Shown here: positions 14,893 to 22,786 of the stretch, piece by piece
How the letters are laid out: each line of letters starts with the position of its first letter
Numbering within the stretch: the stretch's first letter is position 1
From: Bacteroidales bacterium
GTDB lineage: Bacteria > Bacteroidota > Bacteroidia > Bacteroidales > UBA932
Length of the DNA stretch: 64,000 bases
Reading direction: 5' to 3'
Assembly: GCA_017464245.1 (NCBI GenBank)
Contig: JAFUDV010000089.1
Location: 1-64,000, forward strand
Made by a program: the position numbers and the translations under genes
Notes under the pieces: model-generated
The model's database searches: none
What the model saw: the letters and a program-made list of their open reading frames with translations, nothing else
What the model was told of the DNA's origin: nothing

Positions 14893-17096
14893 CGTTCGAG
14901 AGTGGTTCCGGGATAGTAGAAGGAAAGGATTTCACCGTAGGTCTTGCCGGAGGCGGCCATCACCGCCGCCCCGATCTGGCACAGGCCTGCGCCATGCCCC
15001 CAGCCATGGCCATGGAGGATGACCTCGTCCGGGGTCATCTCCACGTCGAACCAGGAGCTGTACAGATGGGACTCAGACAGGAAGCGCCTGATAAGCAGTT
15101 CCTTGCCTACGGTAATCGTCCGCTTGGTTCCCGTGATGCGGAGCAATTTGATACGGCCCGACCCGCCCCGTTCGAGGGGTTCCAGGGAAACGAGGTCGCC
15201 GATATCGACCCCGCTCTTGCGGGAGATCAGGGCGGCCAGTTCGTCGCGGCCGTACCGGACCGTCCAGTCGTGGAAGTCCTCCGTCTCCAAGTCGTAGTCG
15301 TTGAGGACCTGCCCCAGGACGGCCTTGTCATGGGTATCGCACCAGGGATCGTCATGGACGGTCAGATAAGGATAGTCCACATCGGCCCAGGCTGTGGAGA
15401 AGCGTTCGGTCCGTCCGCCGCAGCACTTGTAGAAACGGGCATCCACCAGTTCCCCGCCGCAGCGGAGCACCTGGCCCCAGGTCTCGTCGACGGCGGCGCG
15501 GGCATTCGCCCCGATGGCGAGTGTAAGCCCTTGATAGCGCTGGCAATGGTCGTCGGCACAGACGTCGAAGCGCCGGTGGTCCTCATGGTCGAACCACTTG
15601 ACGATTTCGCCGGACGGCGCCTCGGGACAGACATGGGTCCCGTCCAGCCAGGTCACGAGGGAAGGGACGTTGTCGAAGGCATACGGGACACAGACCGTCT
15701 TGCCTGCCTGCCGATGGGCGATCTGCGCCATCACCCAGGACCGGGAGATGACCGCATGGGCCTTCAGGAACTCCGGTGAAGCCGTGGCTTTCATTTCGGA
15801 GGAGATGACGCTGAGGAGGTAATCCTCGACGCCGATCACATTGACGGCCACCACCTTGCCCTCGTCCACGATGAACTTGAGGGTGCCGGCGAACTGCTGG
15901 TCCTGCTGCCGCTGCCAGTGGAAGTCCACGCCGATCGTGACCCCGTACAGGATGAACGACGGCTCGGCAAACAGGGTGGAGATGGTTGGGGCCTCGAAGA
16001 CGAGCTCGTCGTACAGGGTGCCGTTGTAGTCGATCTTCCCTTCCCGGTAGGAGACTTTCTGGGGGCCGGCCCCGTCGGAAATGATCTCGAAGGTGATTTC
16101 CTGGCCGGACATGATGCCCACTTCGATCCTGGGCTGGGTGCGGACAAGACGCCAGAGGAGGCGTTCCTCCTGCTTCTCCGAAAGGGAGATTTCCTGCAGG
16201 ATATCCGCGAGGATTTCCGGCGTAAGGCGCTCGTAATCGGACACTTCCGGAATGACAAAGAACCCGGCCATGTCCGCAGCGCCGGGGCTCAGGGCGAAAT
16301 GCTCCTCCCCTTCCGCATAGAAGTGATGCGGCCGATGGACGGCCCGGCAGGCGACGACGGCCCGGTACTCCCCTTCGCTGTAGAAAGTCAGGGCGTTGAA
16401 GCGCGGCTCCGTCTCCCCTTCCGAAAGGTCGCAGCAGTCCAGCAGGCGGTAGAACATCTTCGCCATGGACTTGGACGTCTCCGCCCTCAGCAGGAAGACA
16501 CCCCGGGTAAAATGCTTGTAATGGAAAAGCTGTGCATCCCGGACAGAGGCGATGAACGAGAGGTCGCCGGCATGGGCGTCCGGGACGGCACCTCCGTTCA
16601 TGGCAACGGCATGCAGCAGCCGGTCCGCGATCCGCTCCATGGGCATGTATCCCTTGGGACAGGCCTGGAAATGGGCATGGCCGGGGACCGTGGTGCCGCT
16701 GAAAGGGCTGTTGTAGAACACGACATAGTCCGGGAACAGGACGGCGAGGTCCAGCATGTCCGGATAGCGGTGCCAGATGGTCTGGGGGACATGGACGTCC
16801 CGGGTGATGACCAGATGGTTCGGGAAAATCGGCGCCCGGTTCACCAGGACGCGGTATTTGCGTCCCTTGCGGCCTTCGAACGGAAGGAAATGCTGATGTT
16901 CCAGGTAGTTTTCCTCGCACAGAGGGCAGCCGTGGTCGATGACGGGCATCCGCCCCGGATTGGACTGGACGGTGACGAGGATCCCGCCGATCGCCATCTG
17001 GCGGGTCTGGGCGCTCTTGAGGGCCCGGTATTTCGCCGCCACGGCCGGCCACACGGAGAGCTGGTCGTGAACGAATTTGTCGATGTCGATTGCCAT
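14889..17096 (-). CDS. Fusion of HIT-like (DUF4922) domain and SpoIID/LytB domain
   Basis: The 735-residue protein has two parts. The N-terminal part (about 1-310) is DUF4922-like with the nucleotide-phosphorylase motif PGHAHFQ (138-144), NHLVITRDVHVPQ, and Cys residues in DHGCPLCEENY. The C-terminal part (about 330-735) is a SpoIID/LytB domain. It carries the likely catalytic Glu in SSEMKA (E434), AHAVISRSWVM and the HGHGWGHGAGLCQIGA signature. SpoIID enzymes cut glycan strands stripped of stem peptides. No signal peptide or membrane helix is seen at the start chosen (17096), unusual for an enzyme acting on the wall. The in-frame start at 17237 adds only a poor GC-rich leader that overlaps the Nudix gene. 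Confidence 0.8.
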   Translation of the reverse strand: MAIDIDKFVHDQLSVWPAVAAKYRALKSAQTRQMAIGGILVTVQSNPGRMPVIDHGCPLCEENYLEHQHFLPFEGRKGRKYRVLVNRAPIFPNHLVITRDVHVPQTIWHRYPDMLDLAVLFPDYVVFYNSPFSGTTVPGHAHFQACPKGYMPMERIADRLLHAVAMNGGAVPDAHAGDLSFIASVRDAQLFHYKHFTRGVFLLRAETSKSMAKMFYRLLDCCDLSEGETEPRFNALTFYSEGEYRAVVACRAVHRPHHFYAEGEEHFALSPGAADMAGFFVIPEVSDYERLTPEILADILQEISLSEKQEERLLWRLVRTQPRIEVGIMSGQEITFEIISDGAGPQKVSYREGKIDYNGTLYDELVFEAPTISTLFAEPSFILYGVTIGVDFHWQRQQDQQFAGTLKFIVDEGKVVAVNVIGVEDYLLSVISSEMKATASPEFLKAHAVISRSWVMAQIAHRQAGKTVCVPYAFDNVPSLVTWLDGTHVCPEAPSGEIVKWFDHEDHRRFDVCADDHCQRYQGLTLAIGANARAAVDETWGQVLRCGGELVDARFYKCCGGRTERFSTAWADVDYPYLTVHDDPWCDTHDKAVLGQVLNDYDLETEDFHDWTVRYGRDELAALISRKSGVDIGDLVSLEPLERGGSGRIKLLRITGTKRTITVGKELLIRRFLSESHLYSSWFDVEMTPDEVILHGHGWGHGAGLCQIGAAVMAASGKTYGEILSFYYPGTTLER

Positions 17097-17131
17097 AACC
17101 TCGTAAAGGTAGGCAATTTTCGGGGGATTTC

Positions 17132-17725
17132 CTACAGGAGCGCGAGGAGGCGCGGCTGGATCCGCGCATATTCCGCCTCGAAGTTGGGCGTGAGGATATC
17201 CTTGCCCACGGCGGCGGAGAGTTCCTCCTGCGTCCACCAGCGGCCCTCAGTCACCTCGTCGTTGTCCGGGGCAAGGTCGGGATGACCCACGCACGCGAAA
17301 ATGTAGATGAACTCGTGGTCCCGCTGGGTCTCCCACTCCCAGGTGTCCACGAAGACGGGATTGAAAGCCGTCAGGCCGATTTCCTCCGCCGCCTCGCGGT
17401 AGAGAGCTTCGACCGCAAGTTCGCCATAGGTGACATGACCGCCCACCGCCGTGTCCCAATAGCCCGGCAGCAGGTCCTTGGTCATGGACCGCTTCTGGAG
17501 ATAGATGCGTCCGTACCGGTCGATGAGGTGCAGGTGCACCACCGGATGGAGCGGCTTGGCACCGCTGTGGCACCAGGAACGGGTGGCCTGTCCATACACC
17601 AGGCCGCTGGGCTGGATCAGGGGCAGCATCTCCTCCGGGGAGGCCGATGCGCTCCCGGGATGGTCCACGCTCGGGCGGGGATGCACCGGTGCGGGTTCCA
17701 GGGGATAGACCAGATCGGGGAACAT
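17132..17725 (-). CDS. Nudix hydrolase (YfcD/isopentenyl-diphosphate isomerase-like)
   Basis: The 197-residue protein carries a complete Nudix box at 96-118 (G96, E102, R110-E111, E114-E115, G117). It is preceded by HSGAKPLHPVVHLHLIDRYGRIYLQKRS, a pattern of the IDI-like Nudix group. These hydrolyse nucleotide or other diphosphates; the substrate cannot be read. The ATG at 17725 shares a base with the upstream transporter's TGA, and the SpoIID fusion gene begins 35 bases downstream, so it is inside the operon. Confidence 0.88.
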   Translation of the reverse strand: MFPDLVYPLEPAPVHPRPSVDHPGSASASPEEMLPLIQPSGLVYGQATRSWCHSGAKPLHPVVHLHLIDRYGRIYLQKRSMTKDLLPGYWDTAVGGHVTYGELAVEALYREAAEEIGLTAFNPVFVDTWEWETQRDHEFIYIFACVGHPDLAPDNDEVTEGRWWTQEELSAAVGKDILTPNFEAEYARIQPRLLALL

Positions 17726-19410
17726 CACGCGAAGGAGATCAGGATGAGCACCTGGGCGACCAGCACCCGGAGGAACATCGACAGCGGATAAACAGTAGCG
17801 TAATTGACGGAGGTATAATCACTTCCATACATACCCTGGGCAAAGGCCAGTACCGGCGGGTTCGTGCAGGAGCCGGAGATGAGGCCGCAGATCTGGTAGA
17901 AGTTCAGATGGCACAGCGCCCGGGCGACGAAGAAGGTGATGCACAGCGGGACGATGGTGATGAGGGCGCCGTACAGGATCCACCAGTAACCGCCGTTCAC
18001 GATGGAACTGACGAAGTTCTCGCCGGCACCGAGGCCGACGGCCGCAAGGAACAGCGAGATGCCGATCTCCCGGATCATCAGGTTCGCACTCATGGTGGTG
18101 TAGGTGGTCACCTTGTACTTGGGACCGAAATGGCCCAGCAGGATGGCGATGATGAGCGGACCGCCCGCGAGGCCCAGCTTGATGGCCTGCGGGATGCCCG
18201 GGAAACGGATCGGCAGGGAGCCGAAGATGATGCCCACCACGATGCCCAGGAAGATGGGGACGAGGTTGGGCTTGTTCAGGGCTCCGCTGGAGTTGCCCAC
18301 TTTATCGGCGAGCTGTTTGATATGTTCTTCCGTACCGACGCAGATCAGGGCGTCGCCCATCTGGATATACAGGTTCGGGCTCGCGACGAGCTCGACGCCG
18401 GCGCGGATGACCCGGGTGACGCTCACCTCGTAGGCGCCCCGGAAATGAAGGTCCTTCAGCTTCTTGCCGGTCAGGGAGGACTTGGTGACCGTCAGGCGGC
18501 GGGTGACCAGGTGGTGATCCTTCTCCACCCAGTCGGACACATGCATGGGCACTTCCTGTCCGAAGAGGATGCGGATCTTGTCCACCTCCTCCTGGGAAGT
18601 CACGATCAGGACCTTGTCGCCCTCATTGAGGACGGTGTCGCCGGTCGGGAAGAAGATCTCGTCCCCCTTCATGATGCGGGAGACGACGAACTCCGCCTGG
18701 AAGCCATGCAGGACATCGTAGAGTTTCTTTCCGAAGATGGCCGGATTCTCCACGGCGACATGCATCCGGCGCGCCTGGCCGGCGCTGTCCTCATGGGCCT
18801 GCAGGTCGGCGAGTTCCTTGGAAGGGTCGATCTTGAAGAGGCCCTTGAACAGCAGGATGACCAGGATGACGCCCAGTACGCCGATGGGATAGGCCACGGC
18901 ATAGCCGGAAGCGAGACCCGAAGCGGCCCGGGAGGCCTGCACGGAATCCACGCCCGCGGAAGCGGCCACGTCGATGAAAGTCTGCTGCGCGGCACCCAGG
19001 CCGGGCGTGTTGGTCACGGCGCCGGACATGACGCCCACCATCGTCCGGAGGTCTTCGCCCGCGACGGCGGAAATGCCCCAGGTGATGGCGACGGCCAGGA
19101 GGATGTTCATCGCGGCCAGCAGGTTCATCTTCACGCCGCCGGACTTGAACGAATGGAAGAAACCGGGGCCCACCTGCAGGCCGATGGAGAAGACGAACAG
19201 GATGAGGCCGAACTCCTTGACGAAGTGGAGGATTTCCGGATCGGCCCGGAAGCCGAAGTGGCTGAGGAGGATACCGATGAACAGGATCCAGGTGGAGCCG
19301 AGGGAAACCCCCTTGACCTTGAAACGTCCGAGATAGATGCCGACACCCATGACCAGGGCGAGCAGCAGGATGGAATGGGCAACTCCCTGCCCGAGGAACA
19401 GTTCTCTCAT
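17725..19410 (-). CDS. AspT/YidE-type transporter with two TrkA-C domains
   Basis: The 561-residue membrane protein has an N-terminal bundle of helices (1-170), two regulatory TrkA-C (RCK_C) domains in the middle (about 205-375) and a second helix bundle (380-561). This is the duplicated AspT/YidE/YbjL layout; GLGAAQQTFIDVAAS and SGSCTNPPVLAFA are family hairpins. Characterised AspT exchanges aspartate for alanine, but most family members have no known substrate. It follows the thioesterase gene by 2 bases. Confidence 0.88.
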   Translation of the reverse strand: MRELFLGQGVAHSILLLALVMGVGIYLGRFKVKGVSLGSTWILFIGILLSHFGFRADPEILHFVKEFGLILFVFSIGLQVGPGFFHSFKSGGVKMNLLAAMNILLAVAITWGISAVAGEDLRTMVGVMSGAVTNTPGLGAAQQTFIDVAASAGVDSVQASRAASGLASGYAVAYPIGVLGVILVILLFKGLFKIDPSKELADLQAHEDSAGQARRMHVAVENPAIFGKKLYDVLHGFQAEFVVSRIMKGDEIFFPTGDTVLNEGDKVLIVTSQEEVDKIRILFGQEVPMHVSDWVEKDHHLVTRRLTVTKSSLTGKKLKDLHFRGAYEVSVTRVIRAGVELVASPNLYIQMGDALICVGTEEHIKQLADKVGNSSGALNKPNLVPIFLGIVVGIIFGSLPIRFPGIPQAIKLGLAGGPLIIAILLGHFGPKYKVTTYTTMSANLMIREIGISLFLAAVGLGAGENFVSSIVNGGYWWILYGALITIVPLCITFFVARALCHLNFYQICGLISGSCTNPPVLAFAQGMYGSDYTSVNYATVYPLSMFLRVLVAQVLILISFA

Positions 19411-19412
19411 AG

Positions 19413-20174
19413 TCAGAATACCAGTTTCACGCAGAAGGCGGACTTCCCGTCCACGCGGCCTTCCACATACTGGACCATCCGTCCGTCCACCTCCTCCTCG
19501 AGCCGGTACAGCTGAACGAGGGCGCCGGGGATGGTCTCCTTGTTGAAATTCACATAGGCGTCCCGGATGCGGCGGGTCGATACCACCTCATACGGGATGC
19601 AGTCCATCGCCCAGACCATGTACCGGGCATTGTTGGTATGGCCGATGATGTCCACGTCGGAATACACCACCGCATGCTCCCCGGCGGGAACCGGCTCGGA
19701 GCCGCGGGGCATCATGACCTTCGGGGCCTCCTCCACGATGGCGCTGTCCACTTCCCCGTCCAGGGAGAGCAGATGGGCCATCTCCTCCGGCCGGACCAGC
19801 CGGCGGGTGCGCTCGTCGATGACCACCCAGGAACTGGTGCAGGTCACGAGACGCTTCCCGGAAGGGTCCTGCAGATAGAAATCACGCAGGTAGAACAGGC
19901 CGGAAGGGCCCTTGTGCCAGGTATAGAGCGTGACGTCGTCGCGCCACTTGGGCGGATCGGCGAAATGGAAATGCATCCGGGAGAGGACCCAGGCCGTATG
20001 GTGGACATGCAGGTCGTCATAGCCGAAACCCAGCATCTGGGCCGCCCAGTAGGCGATTTCCTGCGCCATGTCCATGAAGGACGAGGGCTTCAGGTAAAAA
20101 GAGGCATCCGTTTCGTAACAGGGGATGCAGATATCCTGGCAGAACTTGTAACCTTCCCTTCTGACTTCGCTCAT
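19413..20174 (-). CDS. Acyl-ACP thioesterase
   Basis: The 253-residue protein is a double hot-dog thioesterase of the FAT type that frees fatty acids from acyl carrier protein, ending chain elongation. Visible are SFMDMAQEIAYWAAQMLGFGYDDL in the first half and the catalytic Asn/His strip YSDVDIIGHTNNARYMVWAMD in the second. Length fits bacterial members. It lies 9 bases after the HU-CCDC81 gene in the same operon. Confidence 0.9.
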   Translation of the reverse strand: MSEVRREGYKFCQDICIPCYETDASFYLKPSSFMDMAQEIAYWAAQMLGFGYDDLHVHHTAWVLSRMHFHFADPPKWRDDVTLYTWHKGPSGLFYLRDFYLQDPSGKRLVTCTSSWVVIDERTRRLVRPEEMAHLLSLDGEVDSAIVEEAPKVMMPRGSEPVPAGEHAVVYSDVDIIGHTNNARYMVWAMDCIPYEVVSTRRIRDAYVNFNKETIPGALVQLYRLEEEVDGRMVQYVEGRVDGKSAFCVKLVF

Positions 20175-20183
20175 GGTGTTCGA

Positions 20184-20981
20184 TTAAAAACGGAGGATTT
20201 CCAGCTCCTCCTGGGTATAGAGGAAACGGTCCATCCACTCCGGAGCCAAGCGGCCGACAAGGGCAAAGGCGGCAAGAAGCAGGATGATGGCGCCGAGGAC
20301 GATGAGGAATACCCTCCAGAACTTCGGAAACGGTTTCCGGTCTTCCGGAGCGGCTTCCGGTTCTTCCGGTTCGGAAGCGGGTTCCGGTTCGATGACCGGT
20401 TCGGCCACGGGTGTCGGCTCGGGTTCAGCCAAGGGTTCGGGTTCGATGGCCGGTGCGGGTTCGGGAACCGGTGCGGGTTCGGGAACCGGCTCCGCCATCA
20501 ACTCGGCCGCCAGGCCGGCGACGGCGGAAGCCACCTCCTCGGGCGTTTCCACATGGGTTTTCAAGGAAATCGGGGCAAGGCCGAGCCCTTCGGGGTAGAT
20601 GTCCAGGTCCTCGTCGGCCACAAAGAAGAAATGGTTCTCCCGCGTGGCGCGGAGGCGTCCCAGTCCGGGGAAAACCACGGTCTTTCGGACCTTGAGAATC
20701 TCCTTCATCTCGGCGAGGAACTCCGAAAGGATGCGCTCCGCCATCGGAGCATCCACGCCGTCGGCGCGGTTGGCATCGACATACAGGTCCCTCAGGAGCG
20801 TGTCGGTCCCCTGCCTCGGGGAAAAATAGAGACGGCGGTACGGAGGATGGATCGTATAGCCCTTGTCCGAGAAGGTGGAGGGCATAAGTTCCGCGACGAA
20901 GCTGCCCACCCCGGGAAGGGTGACAGCATCATGGTCCAGAATCGCTTCCTTGACCATTTTCGCGAGGAGATCGATATCCAT
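20184..20981 (-). CDS. HU-CCDC81-type membrane protein with Pro/Glu linker
   Basis: The 265-residue protein starts with two HU/CCDC81-like modules (DIDLLAKMVKEAILDHDAVTLPGVGSF, about 1-70, and FLAEMKEILKVRKTVVFPGLGRL, about 75-110). A Glu-Pro-rich linker (about 145-200), one membrane helix (FWRVFLIVLGAIILLLAAFAL) and a short tail follow. CCDC81-like HU domains are common in Bacteroidetes, often with SPOR domains that bind denuded glycan strands; I see no SPOR domain here. ATG at 20981 is chosen because the promoter box lies at 21016-21009. First gene of the eight-gene run. Confidence 0.78.
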   Translation of the reverse strand: MDIDLLAKMVKEAILDHDAVTLPGVGSFVAELMPSTFSDKGYTIHPPYRRLYFSPRQGTDTLLRDLYVDANRADGVDAPMAERILSEFLAEMKEILKVRKTVVFPGLGRLRATRENHFFFVADEDLDIYPEGLGLAPISLKTHVETPEEVASAVAGLAAELMAEPVPEPAPVPEPAPAIEPEPLAEPEPTPVAEPVIEPEPASEPEEPEAAPEDRKPFPKFWRVFLIVLGAIILLLAAFALVGRLAPEWMDRFLYTQEELEILRF

Positions 20982-21008
20982 TTTCGGGTCCGTTTCTGTT
21001 TCCGGGTG

Positions 21009-21016
21009 CAAAGATA
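21009..21016 (-). promoter_or_regulatory. Promoter -7 box of the HU-CCDC81 operon
   Basis: Minus-strand TATCTTTG lies 27 bases before the ATG at 20981 and is divergent from the tRNA-Asn promoter. The -33 element is not clear. Confidence 0.5.
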
Positions 21017-21037
21017 ATGAAAAAAACGGCAAAAAAG

Positions 21038-21068
21038 TTTGGAGTTTCCAAAAAAGGTTGTACCTTTG
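21038..21068 (+). promoter_or_regulatory. Promoter of tRNA-Asn
   Basis: TTTG at 21038-21041, exactly 19 bases, then TACCTTTG at 21061-21068: a full match to the Bacteroidetes primary-sigma promoter, 43 bases before the mature tRNA. Confidence 0.8.
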
Positions 21069-21111
21069 CAATCCCGAAACGAAACAAGGGCATCCGAAAG
21101 GATGAAAACAT

Positions 21112-21188
21112 TCCTCAGTAGCTCAGTTGGTTAGAGCATCTGACTGTTAATCAGAGGGTCCTAGGTTCAAGTCCTAGCTGGGGAGCCA
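21112..21188 (+). tRNA. tRNA-Asn (GTT anticodon)
   Basis: A 77-base cloverleaf. Acceptor arm 21112-21118 pairs with 21178-21184, the D-arm contains AGCTCAGTTGGTTAGAGC, the anticodon loop is CTGTTAA with anticodon GTT, the T-arm has GGTTCAAGTCC, and CCA is encoded at 21186-21188. No integrase or direct repeat of the 3' end is seen beside it. Confidence 0.95.
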
Positions 21189-21224
21189 AAACGCCTTTAG
21201 AGTAATCTGGAGGCGTTTTTCTTT
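21189..21224 (+). terminator. Terminator of the tRNA-Asn transcript
   Basis: AAACGCCT (21189-21196) pairs with AGGCGTTT (21211-21218) and is followed by a T-rich run, directly after the tRNA's CCA end. Confidence 0.85.
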
Positions 21225-21260
21225 ATTATTCTACATGTAGTTCTCCGGGATCTCCGCACG

Positions 21261-22016
21261 CTACAGGTCGTCGATGGGATTCCTGCCCAGGGTGCCGGTC
21301 GATGAACCCGTAAGGGCGGCCGTGTACTTCAGGATGACGTGCCAGGTGGACTGGTTCGAGACATCGGCATCCAGGGAGATGGCGCCTCCCGGGAGATTGT
21401 ACACGGCGAGGTTCCGGTTGACGACCGGTTCGATCCCATATTTCTGCGTCAGCGAGGCCTGGAGGGAATCATAGGCCTTTTCCAAGGAATTCCAGTCCGA
21501 GATGACGGGGAAATCGACCCGTACTTCCTGGACCGGATTTCCGGTCGGAGTGACCTTGCAGCCGCTGTAGCCGGCGAAATCACCGGTATAGGTTCCGTTT
21601 CCGGCGCTCCGGAATCCGGCCTTCACCAGCTCCGAGCCGAAAGCCGAGAGGGAGCCGGTCACGGGGATACCCTTGAAAGAAAGGGGTGCGGAGGCCGACG
21701 AAGCCGTGCCCGTCGTTGTCGTCGTCGTGGAAGGATTCTGGACGGACGGCGTCTGTCCCTTGTACTTTCCGATACCCATCTCCCTTTCCAGGTCTTCGAC
21801 ATCCTGTTCGATGCTGGAGTTCGACGAGGTCGTCCCGCCGGTCTGCTGTTTCGGGCTGAACCAGCCGCCCGATTCCTCCGAAGTTTCCCGGCTGGAGCCG
21901 CCGGGAAGGGTGATGACGCTCCCGAAACTGCTGGAGCACCACCTTACGATCAGAACGATGGCCACAAGGGCCACGACAAGTTTGAGAATCTTTTTCATTC
22001 CAGACGGATTATTCAT
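21261..22016 (-). CDS. Hypothetical membrane-anchored protein
   Basis: The 251-residue protein starts with MNNPSGMKKILKLVVALVAIV, a single hydrophobic segment (about 9-24) followed by Cys. A Ser/Thr/Gly-rich linker (about 30-110) follows, then a globular part (about 115-250) with FKGIPVTGSLSAFGSELVKAGF and KYGIEPVVNRNLAVYNLPGGAISLD. I recognise no family. A start at MKKILK (21998) is equally possible. It is likely anchored in the inner membrane with the C-terminus outside, or a lipoprotein with a weak lipobox. It stands alone, divergent from the sigma factor gene. Confidence 0.65.
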   Translation of the reverse strand: MNNPSGMKKILKLVVALVAIVLIVRWCSSSFGSVITLPGGSSRETSEESGGWFSPKQQTGGTTSSNSSIEQDVEDLEREMGIGKYKGQTPSVQNPSTTTTTTGTASSASAPLSFKGIPVTGSLSAFGSELVKAGFRSAGNGTYTGDFAGYSGCKVTPTGNPVQEVRVDFPVISDWNSLEKAYDSLQASLTQKYGIEPVVNRNLAVYNLPGGAISLDADVSNQSTWHVILKYTAALTGSSTGTLGRNPIDDL

Positions 22017-22114
22017 TTCAGATTGAGTGTCAATTCCTGCAAATATAAGAATAAACGGCAATAATCTCCGTCCTCTTTTCTCATTTTTTCAAGGAAAACA
22101 AAGCCCATTTTTAT

Positions 22115-22122
22115 TATCTTTG
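22115..22122 (+). promoter_or_regulatory. Promoter -7 box of the ECF sigma factor gene
   Basis: TATCTTTG lies 14 bases before the ATG at 22137. I see no good -33 match, which would suit control by a factor other than the primary sigma alone. Confidence 0.4.
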
Positions 22123-22136
22123 CTTTGCCAAACGAA

Positions 22137-22703
22137 ATGCATGGAGTCCCATTGAGCGAGAAGCAAGCATATAAGCAACTACCTGACAACGAACTTGTTG
22201 CAGCCGTCAAGAAGGGAGATGACCGGGCGTTCGACGCACTCTTCCTCCGGTATTTTCCGCAAGTCCGCCGATTCATGCAGGCCCTGGTGAAAGACGACAC
22301 GCTTGCGGAAGATCTCGCCCAGATGGTCTTCATGAAAGTATGGCTGTATCGCGAACGGCTGGACGCCGGCAAATCCCTGAAGAACTACCTCATCGTCCTA
22401 TCCCGGAACAGCGCCCTGGACGTTTTCAAGTCCAAGCAGCACTTGCTGATGTCCAGTACAGCCATCCTTCCCGAAAGAGCGGCGCCCGAACGGACGGAGC
22501 ACCTGGCCGAATTCAAGGAAGCGCGCCTCCGCATTCTCAAGGCCGTGGAAGAGATGCCTCCCCAACGCCGTGAAGTATTCAAGATGAGCCGCTTCGGCTC
22601 GCTGTCCAACGAAGAGATCGCCCACCTGCTTGGACTGAGCGTCCGTACGGTGGAAAAGCATATCCAGCTGGCCCTGCAGGATCTCCACCGGTACGGGAAC
22701 TGA
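22137..22703 (+). CDS. ECF sigma factor (FecI-like, Bacteroidetes type)
   Basis: The 188-residue protein has sigma region 2 (about 30-95: DRAFDALFLRYFPQVRRFMQ, LAEDLAQMVFMKVW) and region 4 (about 130-185: PPQRREVFKMSRFGSLSNEEIAHLLGLSVRTVEKHI). It would direct RNA polymerase to the SusC/D operon when released by its FecR partner. ATG at 22137 is preferred over an upstream TTG at 22125. The anti-sigma gene begins 83 bases downstream. Confidence 0.92.
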   Translation: MHGVPLSEKQAYKQLPDNELVAAVKKGDDRAFDALFLRYFPQVRRFMQALVKDDTLAEDLAQMVFMKVWLYRERLDAGKSLKNYLIVLSRNSALDVFKSKQHLLMSSTAILPERAAPERTEHLAEFKEARLRILKAVEEMPPQRREVFKMSRFGSLSNEEIAHLLGLSVRTVEKHIQLALQDLHRYGN

Positions 22704-22786
22704 TTTTTTTTCATCCGGGATTACGCACCCTCCCCCCTCCGTTCGTTCTTTATACAGTATAAAGGACAACCTAACCACACCCTGTT

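Noticed and set aside
21112..21260. tRNA-Asn as an integration site
   Set aside because: No integrase, no duplicated tRNA 3' end and ordinary genes on both sides.
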